Positions 36,920-45,611 of a stretch of 64,000 nucleotides of DNA are shown here, one piece after another. Position numbers and translations under genes: made by a program. The notes under the pieces were generated by a model. The model saw only the letters and a list, made by a program, of their open reading frames with translations. It did not search any database and was not told where the DNA came from. Positions within the stretch are counted from its first letter, which is position 1, and every line of letters starts with the position of its first letter. Origin of the DNA: Lichenicoccus sp965276875 (GTDB lineage Bacteria; Pseudomonadota; Alphaproteobacteria; Acetobacterales; Acetobacteraceae); NCBI RefSeq assembly GCF_965276875.1, contig NZ_OZ255701.1:1550001-1614000 (forward strand). The letters are read 5' to 3'.

Positions 36920-38134
36920 TTACGTGATCGCGCGCAACGCCCGCGTCAGCACGTTGACGGCACATTCGGCGTCCGACGCGGTGATCCGCTCGGCCGGATT
37001 GTGGCTGATACCGCCGGCGCAGCGCACGAACAGCATGGCCATCGGGCAGAGCTGCGCCATGACCATCGCATCGTGGCCGGCGCCGCTCGGCAGCCGCATG
37101 GTCGCAAGGTCGAGCGAGGCCGCCGCCTGTTCCAGAAGCACCTGCAGCGACTCCGAACACGGCGTGGCTGGCGCATAGAAGCCGGCGGCGACCGTGTGGC
37201 GCACGCCGTGCGCGGCGGCGATGGCCGCGAACGATGCCAGGATGCGCGCCACCGCGGCATCGCGCGTCGCGTCGTCGGGCGCGCGCACGTCCAGGCTGAA
37301 GATGGCGCTGCCGGCGATCACGTTGATGGCACCCGGGCTCGCCTGGATCTGGCCGACGGTGGCGGTGACGCCGGTCGCGTTAAGGCCGGCCTTGCGCACT
37401 GCCACGATCATCGCCGCGGCCGCCGCCAGCGCATCCCGTCGCGCGGTCATCGGTACGGTGCCGGCATGCCCCGCCTCGCCAAGCACGGTGACGATGAAGC
37501 GCCGGCAGCCATTGATGGCGCTGACCACGCCGAGAGCGAGCCCGGCCTGTTCCAGCACCGGTCCCTGCTCGATATGCACTTCGAGGAAGCCGAGAACGTC
37601 CTCCGGGCGGTAGGCGGCCGTGGCGAGACCGTCCGGGTCTCCGCCGAACGCCGCCAGCGCCTCACCCAGGGTGATGCCATCCGCATCGCGGCTCGCCAGG
37701 TGGGCGGCCACGTCGAGGGTCCCGGCGCAGGCGCGCGAGCCGGTCATGGTGAGTGGAAATCGCACCCCCTCCTCGTCTCCGAAGGCCAGCAACTCGACCG
37801 CGCAGGGCAGCCGCTCGCCGGCGAGCCGGTGCAGGGCCGCGAGGCCGGCGAGCACGCCGAGTGCTCCGTCATAGCGGCCCGCGTCGCGGACGGTGTCGAG
37901 ATGCGAGCCGACCAGCAGCGTCGGCGCGCCGGGCGGTCCGTCCCTGCGGCCGATCAGGGTCGCCGCCGCATCGAGGCGAGTGCGCAGCCCGGCTTCCTCC
38001 ATCCAGCCGCGCACCAGGGCGACCGCGCGGGCGTGCGCATCCGACAGATACAACCGGGTCAGCCCTTCCCCGTCGCTGCACGCGGCGAGCCGGTCGAGCC
38101 GCGCCATCAGATCAAAGCCTGCCAAGGCCACCAC
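36920..38134 (-). CDS. M20-family Zn-dependent hydrolase (allantoate amidohydrolase / N-carbamoyl-L-amino acid hydrolase type)
   Basis: Metal-dependent amidase of 404 residues. All metal ligands are recognisable: LLVGSHLDTVRDAGRYDGALGV, FGDEEGVRF, FLEVHIEQGP and GGISHNPAE. The family includes AllC, beta-ureidopropionase and hydantoin-derived carbamoyl hydrolases, which all release ammonia and/or CO2 from ureido compounds; sequence alone does not choose among them. Tandem GTG codons begin the gene, and an in-frame ATG at about residue 10 is an alternative. It begins 16 bases after the stop of a SorC-type regulator, so they are probably co-transcribed. This is unusual for a regulator of sugar genes. 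Confidence 0.88.
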   Translation of the reverse strand: MVALAGFDLMARLDRLAACSDGEGLTRLYLSDAHARAVALVRGWMEEAGLRTRLDAAATLIGRRDGPPGAPTLLVGSHLDTVRDAGRYDGALGVLAGLAALHRLAGERLPCAVELLAFGDEEGVRFPLTMTGSRACAGTLDVAAHLASRDADGITLGEALAAFGGDPDGLATAAYRPEDVLGFLEVHIEQGPVLEQAGLALGVVSAINGCRRFIVTVLGEAGHAGTVPMTARRDALAAAAAMIVAVRKAGLNATGVTATVGQIQASPGAINVIAGSAIFSLDVRAPDDATRDAAVARILASFAAIAAAHGVRHTVAAGFYAPATPCSESLQVLLEQAAASLDLATMRLPSGAGHDAMVMAQLCPMAMLFVRCAGGISHNPAERITASDAECAVNVLTRALRAIT

Positions 38135-38150
38135 TCGCCCCTGCCGGGGA

Positions 38151-39158
38151 TTACTCTGACAGCGACGAGAGCGTCGTGCCAGCCACGGCCGCCGTCGGCT
38201 TGAGCAGCAGGGCTGTCGCGGTCGGCTGATCGGTGATCAGGCTGCTCACGAAGCCGCCGGCGAGCACGGCGCGCAACCCGTCCACCTTGTCCGCCCCCGC
38301 GGCGACGCAGATCCGGTCAGGCACGTTGCGGATCGCGGTAATGCTCATGCCGATCATGCGCTCGTCGATCTCGCCCAGCACCGCCTCGCCCGACGCATCG
38401 AGAAAGCGGCCGGCCAGCACCGCGACCGCGCCACCCTCGATATAGGGGCGCGCCTCGGCTTCGGTGAGAAAGCCGATTTCGAACGGCGTGCTGGTGGAGG
38501 CGACGCTGCCGACGCCGAAGATGATCCGGTTGCAGGTGGCAATCACCTGGAACTGCTCGATCAGGGCCGGCTCGCGCATCAGCATCGCCTTGACGTCGGC
38601 GTGCGAGACGATGCCCGGCGCATGCAGGTGGATGCAGCGCGCGCCGATCCGGGCTGCGATGTTCGAGGCGCAGAGTTCGGCGGAGAAGCGCCAGGTGCCG
38701 ATGGCGCTGCCGGCGACCTGCACGACCGATACGCCGGGCAACGCCTTGGGCAGCAGCGCGTGCGAGAGCGCCAGCACGGTGCGGCCCCAGGCGACGCCGA
38801 GCACGTCGTCGGGACGCAGCCGCTCAGCCAGGAACCGCGCGCCGGCCTCGCCGATCCGCTCATAGTCCGGGCGACGACCGGCATCGTCGGGAATGACCAG
38901 GCAGGTCTCGATGCCGAAGCGCTGGCAGATGGCGCGCGACAGGCCGACCGTCCGCAAGTGGCCCGGCGCCACCGCGATCTCGACGACGCCGTGCGCACGG
39001 GCGCTGCGCAACAGCGCATTCACACTGGCGCGGGACATGCCCAGACTCCCCGCCACCTGGTCCTGGGTCATGTCCTCCTCGTAATAGAGCCACGCAGCCC
39101 AGATCATCGCATCGCCGCCGAACGCCGCCGGCACCGGTCTTGCGCGCGTGCCTCGCAT
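38151..39158 (-). CDS. SorC/DeoR-type sugar-binding transcriptional regulator
   Basis: About 335 residues. The N-terminal helix-turn-helix (YYEEDMTQDQVAGSLGMS and on to SRASVNALL) is followed by a SorC sugar-binding domain resembling ribose-5-phosphate isomerase/transferase folds. Characteristic stretches are VLGVAWGRTVLAL, VVQVAGSAIG and IIFGVGSVAS. Such proteins sense phosphorylated sugars. An ATG with GGGGA five bases upstream at 39158 is preferred; one seven codons earlier (39179) is possible. It is divergent from the aldolase/ABC operon, which it most likely controls through the 99-base gap. Confidence 0.9.
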   Translation of the reverse strand: MRGTRARPVPAAFGGDAMIWAAWLYYEEDMTQDQVAGSLGMSRASVNALLRSARAHGVVEIAVAPGHLRTVGLSRAICQRFGIETCLVIPDDAGRRPDYERIGEAGARFLAERLRPDDVLGVAWGRTVLALSHALLPKALPGVSVVQVAGSAIGTWRFSAELCASNIAARIGARCIHLHAPGIVSHADVKAMLMREPALIEQFQVIATCNRIIFGVGSVASTSTPFEIGFLTEAEARPYIEGGAVAVLAGRFLDASGEAVLGEIDERMIGMSITAIRNVPDRICVAAGADKVDGLRAVLAGGFVSSLITDQPTATALLLKPTAAVAGTTLSSLSE

Positions 39159-39179
39159 GTTTTCCCCGCATTGCAGCAT

Positions 39180-39212
39180 TTTTGTCTTTTGTCGGATCGA
39201 ATTGACAATTGT
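39180..39212. promoter_or_regulatory. Candidate operator between the SorC regulator and the aldolase operon
   Basis: The divergent gap holds two direct copies of TTTTGTC (39180-39186 and 39187-39193). The second copy forms an inverted repeat with GACAA (TTGTC-N10-GACAA, 39189-39208). An eight-base palindrome ACAATTGT (39205-39212) overlaps the right arm. Placed about 50 bases from either start codon, these fit binding of an oligomeric SorC regulator. This is inference from pattern and position. Confidence 0.4.
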
Positions 39213-39257
39213 AAAAAGACCGGCATAGCGTCCGCCTGTCCGGCCAGAAAGGGAAAC

Positions 39258-41309
39258 ATGCAGAGTCTCTGGTCCGACGCGGATGCCGACCGGATGGCGG
39301 GGGCCTACGTCGCCCAAGGCATCCACCCGGATCTGGCAATTCGCACCTACACGGCGCGGCTGCTCGGTGCCGTACCCAGCCTGGTCATGCATGGCGGCGG
39401 CAACACTTCGGTCAAGCTCCGCCTGCCGGATCTGTTCGGCGAGCCCGTGGACGTGCTCTGCGTCAAGGGCAGCGGCCGCGACCTCGCCAGCATCGAGCCG
39501 GACGGCCACCCGGCGGTTCGCCTGGCACCATTGCGACGGCTCCGCACACTCGACGCGCTCTCCGATGAGGACATGGTCAATGTGCAGCGGCAGAACCTGC
39601 TGGACACCTCGTCGCCGAACCCGTCGGTAGAGACGCTGCTGCATGCCTGGCTGCCGCATCGCTTCGTCGACCATACCCATGCGGTCACCGCGACCGCGAT
39701 CGCCGCCCTACCGGATGTCGAGACCACAGCACGGGCGATCTACGGTGAGAGGCTGGCCTGCGTGCCCTACGTCATGCCGGGATTCCAACTCGCCAAACTA
39801 GCACTCGAAGTTTACGAGCGAAATCCACGCGTCGAGGGCCTGCTGCTGGCCAAGCACGGCCTCTTCACCTTCGCCGAAACGGCGCGGGAATCGTATGCGC
39901 TGATGATCGATATGGTGACGCTGGCGGAACAGCATATCGCCGCGAACGCGCGGCCGAACCGGCTGTTGCGGCCGAGCCCGCTACCGTCGCGCCTGCTGGC
40001 CGCGGAGTCCGCCCTGCCGCTGTTGCGCGGGGTGCTGGCGCAGGCGGCCGGCGATCGCGCGCCGCCGCATTGGCTGCTGTGCCTGCGCAGCAGCGCCCGC
40101 ATCCGCCGCTTCGCCGAGGCCGAGGGTGTCGCCGATCTGGCAATGCGCGGCGTCGCCACCCCCGAGCAGGTGATCCGCATGAAGGCGCGGCCCTGCCTGC
40201 TGCCGCCCGCCAATGCCGCCGACCCGCAGGCTTGGCGCGAGCGGGTCATGCAGCGGGTCCACGACTTCATGCGTGAGTACGACGCCTATTTCGCCCGCAA
40301 CGATGCAGGCTTCGGCCGACGCCGGCTCGATCCGTTGCCGCGCGTGTGCCTCGTCCCCGGCCTCGGCCTGATCGGGGTCGGCGCCAGCGCCGGCTCTGCC
40401 GCCACCGCCGCCGACATCGCCGAAGCCTGGATCGACGCCGTGCTCGACGCGGAAGCCATCGGCCGCTTCGTCTCGATCAGTGAGGCCGAGCATTTCGAGA
40501 TGGAATACTGGTCGCTCGAACAGGCCAAGCTGGGACGCACGACCGAACCAGCCCTGGCGCGTCAGGTGGTGGTCGTCACCGGCGGCGGCGGCGCCATCGG
40601 CAGTGCGACGGCGCGCGCATTCGCGGCCGAAGGCGCGCAGATCGCCATTCTCGACTGCAACGAAGCGGCGGCGAACGCGGCGCAACAGCGCCTTCCCGGC
40701 GCCATCGCGCAGACCTGCGACGTCACCGATCCAAACGCCGTACGGCACGCCCTCGATGCTGTCGCGCGCCATTTCGGCGGCGTCGACATCGTCGTCTCCA
40801 ATGCAGGTGCGGCCCATGGCGGGATGATTGCCGAGCTCGACGAGGCAATGCTGCGTCGTGGCTTCGAGATCAACTTCTTTGCCCATCAGAACGTCGCGCG
40901 TGAGGCGGTCCGGTTGCTGCGTCTGCAGGGCTTCGGCGGCGCGCTGCTGTTCAACGTCTCCAAGCAGGCGGTCAATCCAGGACCCGGCTTCGGCGCCTAC
41001 GGCACGCCGAAGGCCGCCCTGCTGGCGCTGATGCGGCAGTACGCGCTCGAACATGGTGTCGACGGCATACGCGTCAATGCCGTCAACGCCGACCGTATCC
41101 GCTCCGGCCTGCTGACCGAGACGATGATCACTGAGCGCGCCCACGCGCGAGGTGTCGATACGGACGCGTATCTTGCCGGCAACCTGCTCGGCCAGGAAGT
41201 CCGCGCCGAGGATGTCGGCCGCGCCTTCGTCGCCCTCGCCTTGCAGGCGCGCACCACCGGCCATGTGATGACCGTCGACGGCGGCAACGTTGCCGCGATG
41301 GTGCGATGA
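39258..41309 (+). CDS. Bifunctional class II aldolase / short-chain dehydrogenase (RhaEW-like)
   Basis: About 683 residues in two domains. Residues ~1-410 are a class II aldolase related to rhamnulose-1-phosphate aldolase, with HGGGNTSVKL, VLCVKGSGRDLASIE, the zinc ligands in FVDHTHAVTATAIAALPD, and LLLAKHGLFTFAETARES. Residues ~430-683 are an SDR, with the coenzyme loop VVTGGGGAIGSATARAF and the Y-x-x-x-K in GFGAYGTPKAALLAL. In known RhaEW fusions the aldolase splits rhamnulose 1-phosphate and the SDR part oxidises L-lactaldehyde. No rhamnose isomerase or rhamnulokinase gene is present here, so the true sugar is open. GGGA lies before the ATG. The stop overlaps the ABC ATPase gene by four bases. 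Confidence 0.88.
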   Translation: MQSLWSDADADRMAGAYVAQGIHPDLAIRTYTARLLGAVPSLVMHGGGNTSVKLRLPDLFGEPVDVLCVKGSGRDLASIEPDGHPAVRLAPLRRLRTLDALSDEDMVNVQRQNLLDTSSPNPSVETLLHAWLPHRFVDHTHAVTATAIAALPDVETTARAIYGERLACVPYVMPGFQLAKLALEVYERNPRVEGLLLAKHGLFTFAETARESYALMIDMVTLAEQHIAANARPNRLLRPSPLPSRLLAAESALPLLRGVLAQAAGDRAPPHWLLCLRSSARIRRFAEAEGVADLAMRGVATPEQVIRMKARPCLLPPANAADPQAWRERVMQRVHDFMREYDAYFARNDAGFGRRRLDPLPRVCLVPGLGLIGVGASAGSAATAADIAEAWIDAVLDAEAIGRFVSISEAEHFEMEYWSLEQAKLGRTTEPALARQVVVVTGGGGAIGSATARAFAAEGAQIAILDCNEAAANAAQQRLPGAIAQTCDVTDPNAVRHALDAVARHFGGVDIVVSNAGAAHGGMIAELDEAMLRRGFEINFFAHQNVAREAVRLLRLQGFGGALLFNVSKQAVNPGPGFGAYGTPKAALLALMRQYALEHGVDGIRVNAVNADRIRSGLLTETMITERAHARGVDTDAYLAGNLLGQEVRAEDVGRAFVALALQARTTGHVMTVDGGNVAAMVR

Positions 41310-42814
41310 CGGAAGCCATCGCCTGCGAACGCCTTTCGAAAGGCTTCGACGGGGTGCCGGTGCTCCGCGAGGTGTCGGTGCGCTTCATGGCGGGCAGCGT
41401 CAACGTGCTCGCCGGCGAAAACGGCGCCGGCAAGTCCACCTTGTTCAAGCTGATCGCGGGACAACTCACCCCCGATGGTGGCACTCTCGCGCTGTTCGGC
41501 ACGCCACTGCGTCGCTTCGATCCCAAGCACGCACAGTCGCTCGGCGTGTCGATCATTCCGCAGGAGCTGGCGCCGATCCCCGAGATGCGGCTGTGGCAGA
41601 ACCTGCTGATCGGCCACGAGACCACCGGGGCGCTTGGCTGGGTCAAGCGCCGCGCGATGATCGCCCAGGCCGCCACCATGCTTGATGGCGTAGGCCTGAC
41701 GCTCGATCCAACCATGCCGATGCGTGCCCTCGGCGTGGCCGCGACCCAGATGGTCGAAATCCTCAAGGCGACGTCATGGAACTCGCGCATCGTGCTGATG
41801 GACGAGCCGTCCTCGTCGCTGTCCTCGCGCGAGACCGAACAATTGTTCCGGGTGATCGCGACCTTGCGCGCGCGCGGCACCTGCATCCTCTACACCAGCC
41901 ACCGCATGGAGGAGATCGAGGCGATCGCCGACACGGTCGCGATCATGCGCGACGGCGCCATCATCCGCCACGAGCCGAGTACAGCCCTCAGCGAGCACCA
42001 GATCATCACGCACATGGTCGGACGCGAAATCACCGAGCTGTTCCCCGACCGCGCCATCGCCGAAAACACCGCGGAGCCGGTGCTGCGCGTCCACGATCTG
42101 CACGTCGCCGGCTATAACCAGAAGATCTCGTTCGCACTGCGTCCGGGCGAGATCCTCGGCTTCGGCGGCCTGGTTGGCGCCGGGCGCAGCGAGATGCTCG
42201 AGGCGATCTTCGGCCTGCGTCCGGCGAGCGGCAAGATCAACCTCGACGGCCATGAGCTGGCACTCGGCGACATGACCCAATCGATCCGGCGCGGTATCGC
42301 GATGGTGCCCGAGGACCGCAAGCTGGCCGGCGTGCTGACCTCGATGTCGATTGTCGACAACATCACCCTGCCCCATCTCGACCGCTTCACCGGGCGCGGG
42401 GGATTGCTCGACACTCCGAAGCGCCACAGTCAGGCGCGGGATATTCTCAAACGCACGCGCGTCCTCTATGCGACGCTTGGACAACGCGTCGGTCATCTCT
42501 CCGGCGGCAACCAGCAGAAGGTCGCCCTCGCCCGCTGGCTGGTCACTGGCGCCCCCCGCGTGCTGATCCTGGACGAGCCGACCCGCGGCATCGATGTCGG
42601 CGCGCGCTCGGAGCTGTATCGGCTGATCAACGAGCTGGCCGATCGCGGTGTGGCCATCCTGCTCGCCTCCTCGGACATGCCGGAACTGATCAACCTGTCG
42701 CACCGGGTGCTGGTGATGCGCGGTGGCGGCATCATGGGTGAGCTGCAAAAGCACGAACTCGATCAGGAGCAGATCCTGCGTCTGGCGATGGGGAGAAGCG
42801 ACCGTGCAGCTTAG
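41306..42814 (+). CDS. Sugar ABC transporter ATP-binding protein (RbsA/MglA type)
   Basis: A double ATPase of 502 residues for monosaccharide or polyol import. The first half has Walker A GENGAGKST and Walker B IVLMDEPSSSLS, with a degenerate signature (LGVAATQMVEI), as is usual in this family. The second half has a modified P-loop region LVGAGRSEMLEA, a true signature LSGGNQQKVALARWL and Walker B VLILDEPTRGIDVG. It overlaps the aldolase gene by ATGA and the permease by 11 bases. Confidence 0.93.
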   Translation: MTEAIACERLSKGFDGVPVLREVSVRFMAGSVNVLAGENGAGKSTLFKLIAGQLTPDGGTLALFGTPLRRFDPKHAQSLGVSIIPQELAPIPEMRLWQNLLIGHETTGALGWVKRRAMIAQAATMLDGVGLTLDPTMPMRALGVAATQMVEILKATSWNSRIVLMDEPSSSLSSRETEQLFRVIATLRARGTCILYTSHRMEEIEAIADTVAIMRDGAIIRHEPSTALSEHQIITHMVGREITELFPDRAIAENTAEPVLRVHDLHVAGYNQKISFALRPGEILGFGGLVGAGRSEMLEAIFGLRPASGKINLDGHELALGDMTQSIRRGIAMVPEDRKLAGVLTSMSIVDNITLPHLDRFTGRGGLLDTPKRHSQARDILKRTRVLYATLGQRVGHLSGGNQQKVALARWLVTGAPRVLILDEPTRGIDVGARSELYRLINELADRGVAILLASSDMPELINLSHRVLVMRGGGIMGELQKHELDQEQILRLAMGRSDRAA

Positions 42815-43787
42815 CGACGCAGCCAGGCCGCGCGCGAACCTCGACAGCCGTCGCATCGCGCGTTTGGCGCTGCGCTATTCGCTGGTCATCATCCTGGCTT
42901 TGTTCCTGGTGACGCTGGCGCTTTCGAACCGGTCGTTCCTGACGCTGTCGAACATGAACGTCATTCTGATCCAGGTGGCGGCGAACGCGATGCTGGCGAC
43001 CGGGGCAACCTTCGTGATCCTGACGGGCGGCATCGATCTCTCGGTCGGCAGTATCGTCGGGCTTGCCGGAGTCACCGCCGCTTTGTTTGCCCAAAATGAC
43101 GGCGGGCTGACCTGCGCCGAGGCGGTGGGCTTGGGTGTCCTCGCCGGTGGCGGCATCGGCGCCTTCAACGGACTGCTCGTGGCCCTCGCCAAGGTGCCGC
43201 CGTTCGTCGCCACCCTGGGCAGCATGACGGTCGCCTCCGGCCTCGCCTTCGTCTTCAGCGACGGCCAGCCGATCTCCGGCCTGTCGGATCAGTTCCTGTC
43301 CCTGTCCGGCACAATCGGCGGCGTTTCGATCCCGGTGGTGGTGATGATCGCAGTCGTGCTGGTCTCCTGGGTGGTGCTCGCGCGCACCAGATTCGGGATG
43401 CATATCTATGCGGTCGGCGGCAATGCGCACGCGGCCCGCGTCGCCGGCGTCAGCCTGCGCACGACGCGCTTTGCGGTCTATGTGATCTCCGGCGCTCTCG
43501 CTGGTGTCGCCGGCGTGCTGCTGGCCGCGCGCGCCACCGCCGGGATCGCCAATACCGGCAGCGGCTACGAGCTGAACGCGATTGCCGCCGCGGTGATCGG
43601 TGGCATCAGCCTGATGGGCGGCCGAGGATCGCTGGTCGGCACCGTATTCGGCTTTCTCATCATCGGCGTCCTCGACAACGGGCTGAACATCATCAACGTC
43701 TCGCCTTTCTATCAGCTCATCGTCAAAGGCCTGATCATCATCGGGGCGGTGTTCGTCGACAGCATCACACACCGCACCGACGACTGA
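42804..43787 (+). CDS. Sugar ABC transporter permease (RbsC type)
   Basis: Inner-membrane permease of about 327 residues with eight or more membrane helices. Family motifs are MLATGATFVILTGGIDLSVGS, KVPPFVATLGSM and GGNAHAARVAGVSL, the last being the cytoplasmic ATPase-docking loop. The C-terminal AAAVIGGISLMGGRGSLVGT is also typical. The GTG at 42804 is chosen because GGGGAG lies eight bases upstream; longer readings into the ATPase gene have no family match. Confidence 0.92.
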   Translation: MQLSDAARPRANLDSRRIARLALRYSLVIILALFLVTLALSNRSFLTLSNMNVILIQVAANAMLATGATFVILTGGIDLSVGSIVGLAGVTAALFAQNDGGLTCAEAVGLGVLAGGGIGAFNGLLVALAKVPPFVATLGSMTVASGLAFVFSDGQPISGLSDQFLSLSGTIGGVSIPVVVMIAVVLVSWVVLARTRFGMHIYAVGGNAHAARVAGVSLRTTRFAVYVISGALAGVAGVLLAARATAGIANTGSGYELNAIAAAVIGGISLMGGRGSLVGTVFGFLIIGVLDNGLNIINVSPFYQLIVKGLIIIGAVFVDSITHRTDD

Positions 43788-43815
43788 CCTTCTAACACAC
43801 CAAAAAGGGGGATAC

Positions 43816-44835
43816 ATGACCAAGCACTTCTCGATCGCGGCGCTGGCCGGCACGATACTGGCGGCTGCTTCCTCGCCGGCCTGGGCCGACAAGGCGAATC
43901 CGGTAATCGGCGTGACCGCCTACGACATGAGTTCGTTCATCTCGTTCGGCAAGCTTGGTGTCGAGGCGGTGGCAAAGGCGGACCATGCCAAGGTGCTCTG
44001 GAATTCCGCCCATATGGACGTCAACAACCAGATTTCGCAGATCCAGCAATTCACCAACCAGAAGGTCGATGCGATCGTCATCGCCGCGGTCAATTCGGCG
44101 ACCCTCGGCCCGCAGGTTGCCGCCGCCAAGGCCGCCGGCATTCCGGTCGTCATCACCAACCTTACCGTCTCGCCCGCGACCCAGGCCGATGCCGTCTCCT
44201 ATGTCGGCCCGGACGATGTCGCCGCCGGCAGGAACGAGGCGGAGCATCTGATCAGCGCGATCGGCGGCAAGGGTGGTGTCGTGGTGCTGCAAGGCCCGCT
44301 CGGCCAGTCGGGCGAGATCGACCGCACCAAGGGCATCAGGCAGGCGCTGGCCAAGCATCCCGACGTCAAGTTGCTGGCGATCCAGCCGGCGAACTGGAAG
44401 CGCACCGAGGCCTATAGCGTGGCGCAGGATTTCCTCTCGCGCTACGGCAGCAAGATCGACGGCGTGATTTCCGAGAATGACGACATGGCGATCGGCACCA
44501 TACAGGCGTTGCGCGAGAAGGGGCTTGCCGGAAAAATCCCCGTGGTCGGCGTCGACGGCATCAAGGACGGCATGCGCGCGGTACGCAACGGCAACGAGAT
44601 CGAGACCGACCTACAGGACGGGCCGCTCGAACTCGGCATGGCGACACAGGTCGCCGTCGACGCCGCGCAAGGCAAGCCGGTGCCCAAGGAGGCGCTGTTC
44701 ATCATGCCCGAGATCACCAAGAGCAATGTTGCCCACTATTACCAGCAGATGTTCGTGGCTCCGCAGAAGTTCATCGACGACCTGCCGGCCCTGGTGAACA
44801 AGAACCTCGCCTCCGGCCAATACGCCGAACAATAA
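43816..44835 (+). CDS. Sugar ABC transporter periplasmic substrate-binding protein (RbsB type)
   Basis: Periplasmic binding protein of 339 residues. The signal peptide MTKHFSIAALAGTILAAASS is cut near AWA-DK. The Peripla_BP_4 fold shows in NQKVDAIVIAAVNSATLGPQV, AAGIPVVITNLTV, YVGPDDVAAGRNEAEHL and IPVVGVDGIKDGMRAVR. GGGGGA lies just before the ATG, and the gene follows the permease after 28 bases. Its ligand is the best clue to the pathway; family members bind ribose, allose, xylitol, erythritol or rhamnose, so binding assays would decide. Confidence 0.93.
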   Translation: MTKHFSIAALAGTILAAASSPAWADKANPVIGVTAYDMSSFISFGKLGVEAVAKADHAKVLWNSAHMDVNNQISQIQQFTNQKVDAIVIAAVNSATLGPQVAAAKAAGIPVVITNLTVSPATQADAVSYVGPDDVAAGRNEAEHLISAIGGKGGVVVLQGPLGQSGEIDRTKGIRQALAKHPDVKLLAIQPANWKRTEAYSVAQDFLSRYGSKIDGVISENDDMAIGTIQALREKGLAGKIPVVGVDGIKDGMRAVRNGNEIETDLQDGPLELGMATQVAVDAAQGKPVPKEALFIMPEITKSNVAHYYQQMFVAPQKFIDDLPALVNKNLASGQYAEQ

Positions 44836-44846
44836 GGGCAACGGCC

Positions 44847-45611
44847 GTGCAAACGCCGTCGTTTGACGAGGCATTCGACCTAACCGGCCAGATCGCCATC
44901 GTCACCGGCGGCGCCAGCGGCATCGGCTTGGCCATCGCAACCGCGCTGGCCGGGCGCGGCGCCACACTGACGCTGATCGACAAGGCGGCGTCGGTGCAGA
45001 ACGCCGCCACCAGCCTGCCGGGCCACGACCACCTCGGCTGCGCCGTCGACCTGCTCGACGACGCCGCCACAACCCGGAGCGTCGCGGAGATCGCTGCACG
45101 TTTCGGCCGCATCGACATCCTGGTGAACAATGCCGGCGTGGTGCGGCTGGCCCCCGCAGAGACGCTCAGCGCCGCGGACTGGGACCTGACACTCGCGGTC
45201 AACCTGCGTGCGCCCTTCATGCTCTCGCAACAAGTCGGCCGCCACATGCTCCAGGCAAACTACGGCCGCATCATCAACATCGCCTCGCAGGCCGCCCTTG
45301 TGGCTCTCGATCAGCACGTCGCCTATTGCGCCAGCAAGGCCGCGATCGTTGGCATGACCAAGACCCTGGCCCTGGAATGGGGCTCGCGCGGGATCAACAC
45401 CAACGCGATCAGCCCCACCGTCGTTGACACCGAACTCGGCCGCGCCGCCTGGGCCGGCGAGAAAGGTCTTGCGGTGCGCCGGAAAATCCCCAATGGCCGC
45501 TTCGCGCAGCCAGAGGAGATCGCACACGCGGCCCTGTTCCTGGCGAGTGGCGCGGCCGCCATGATCAATGGCGAAAACCTCGTCGTCGATGGCGGCTACA
45601 CCATTCAGTAG
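44847..45611 (+). CDS. Short-chain dehydrogenase, polyol/sugar type
   Basis: Classical SDR of 254 residues from a GTG start, 11 bases after the binding-protein stop. The coenzyme loop is VTGGASGIGLAIA, followed by LVNNAGVVRLAPAE, and the catalytic Ser plus Tyr-Lys are in NIASQAALVALDQHVAYCASKAA. The C-terminal block FLASGAAAMINGENLVVDGGYT is standard. Overall it looks like polyol dehydrogenases such as D-threitol or sorbitol dehydrogenase, and it probably oxidises the imported substrate or a product of the aldolase. The exact substrate is inference. Confidence 0.9.
   Translation: MQTPSFDEAFDLTGQIAIVTGGASGIGLAIATALAGRGATLTLIDKAASVQNAATSLPGHDHLGCAVDLLDDAATTRSVAEIAARFGRIDILVNNAGVVRLAPAETLSAADWDLTLAVNLRAPFMLSQQVGRHMLQANYGRIINIASQAALVALDQHVAYCASKAAIVGMTKTLALEWGSRGINTNAISPTVVDTELGRAAWAGEKGLAVRRKIPNGRFAQPEEIAHAALFLASGAAAMINGENLVVDGGYTIQ

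Noticed and set aside
38159..39680. An extension of the SorC regulator to a start at 39680
   Set aside because: It would run through the divergent promoter gap and into the aldolase gene; the ATG at 39158 has a ribosome site and gives the normal protein length.
41306..42814. The degenerate first signature of the sugar ABC ATPase as a sign of gene decay
   Set aside because: A weak signature in the first half and an altered P-loop in the second half are normal for RbsA-type double ATPases.
41774..43892. Minus-strand frames opposite the ribose-type ABC genes
   Set aside because: They are shadows of the ABC ATPase and permease genes, whose Walker and membrane motifs are unambiguous.
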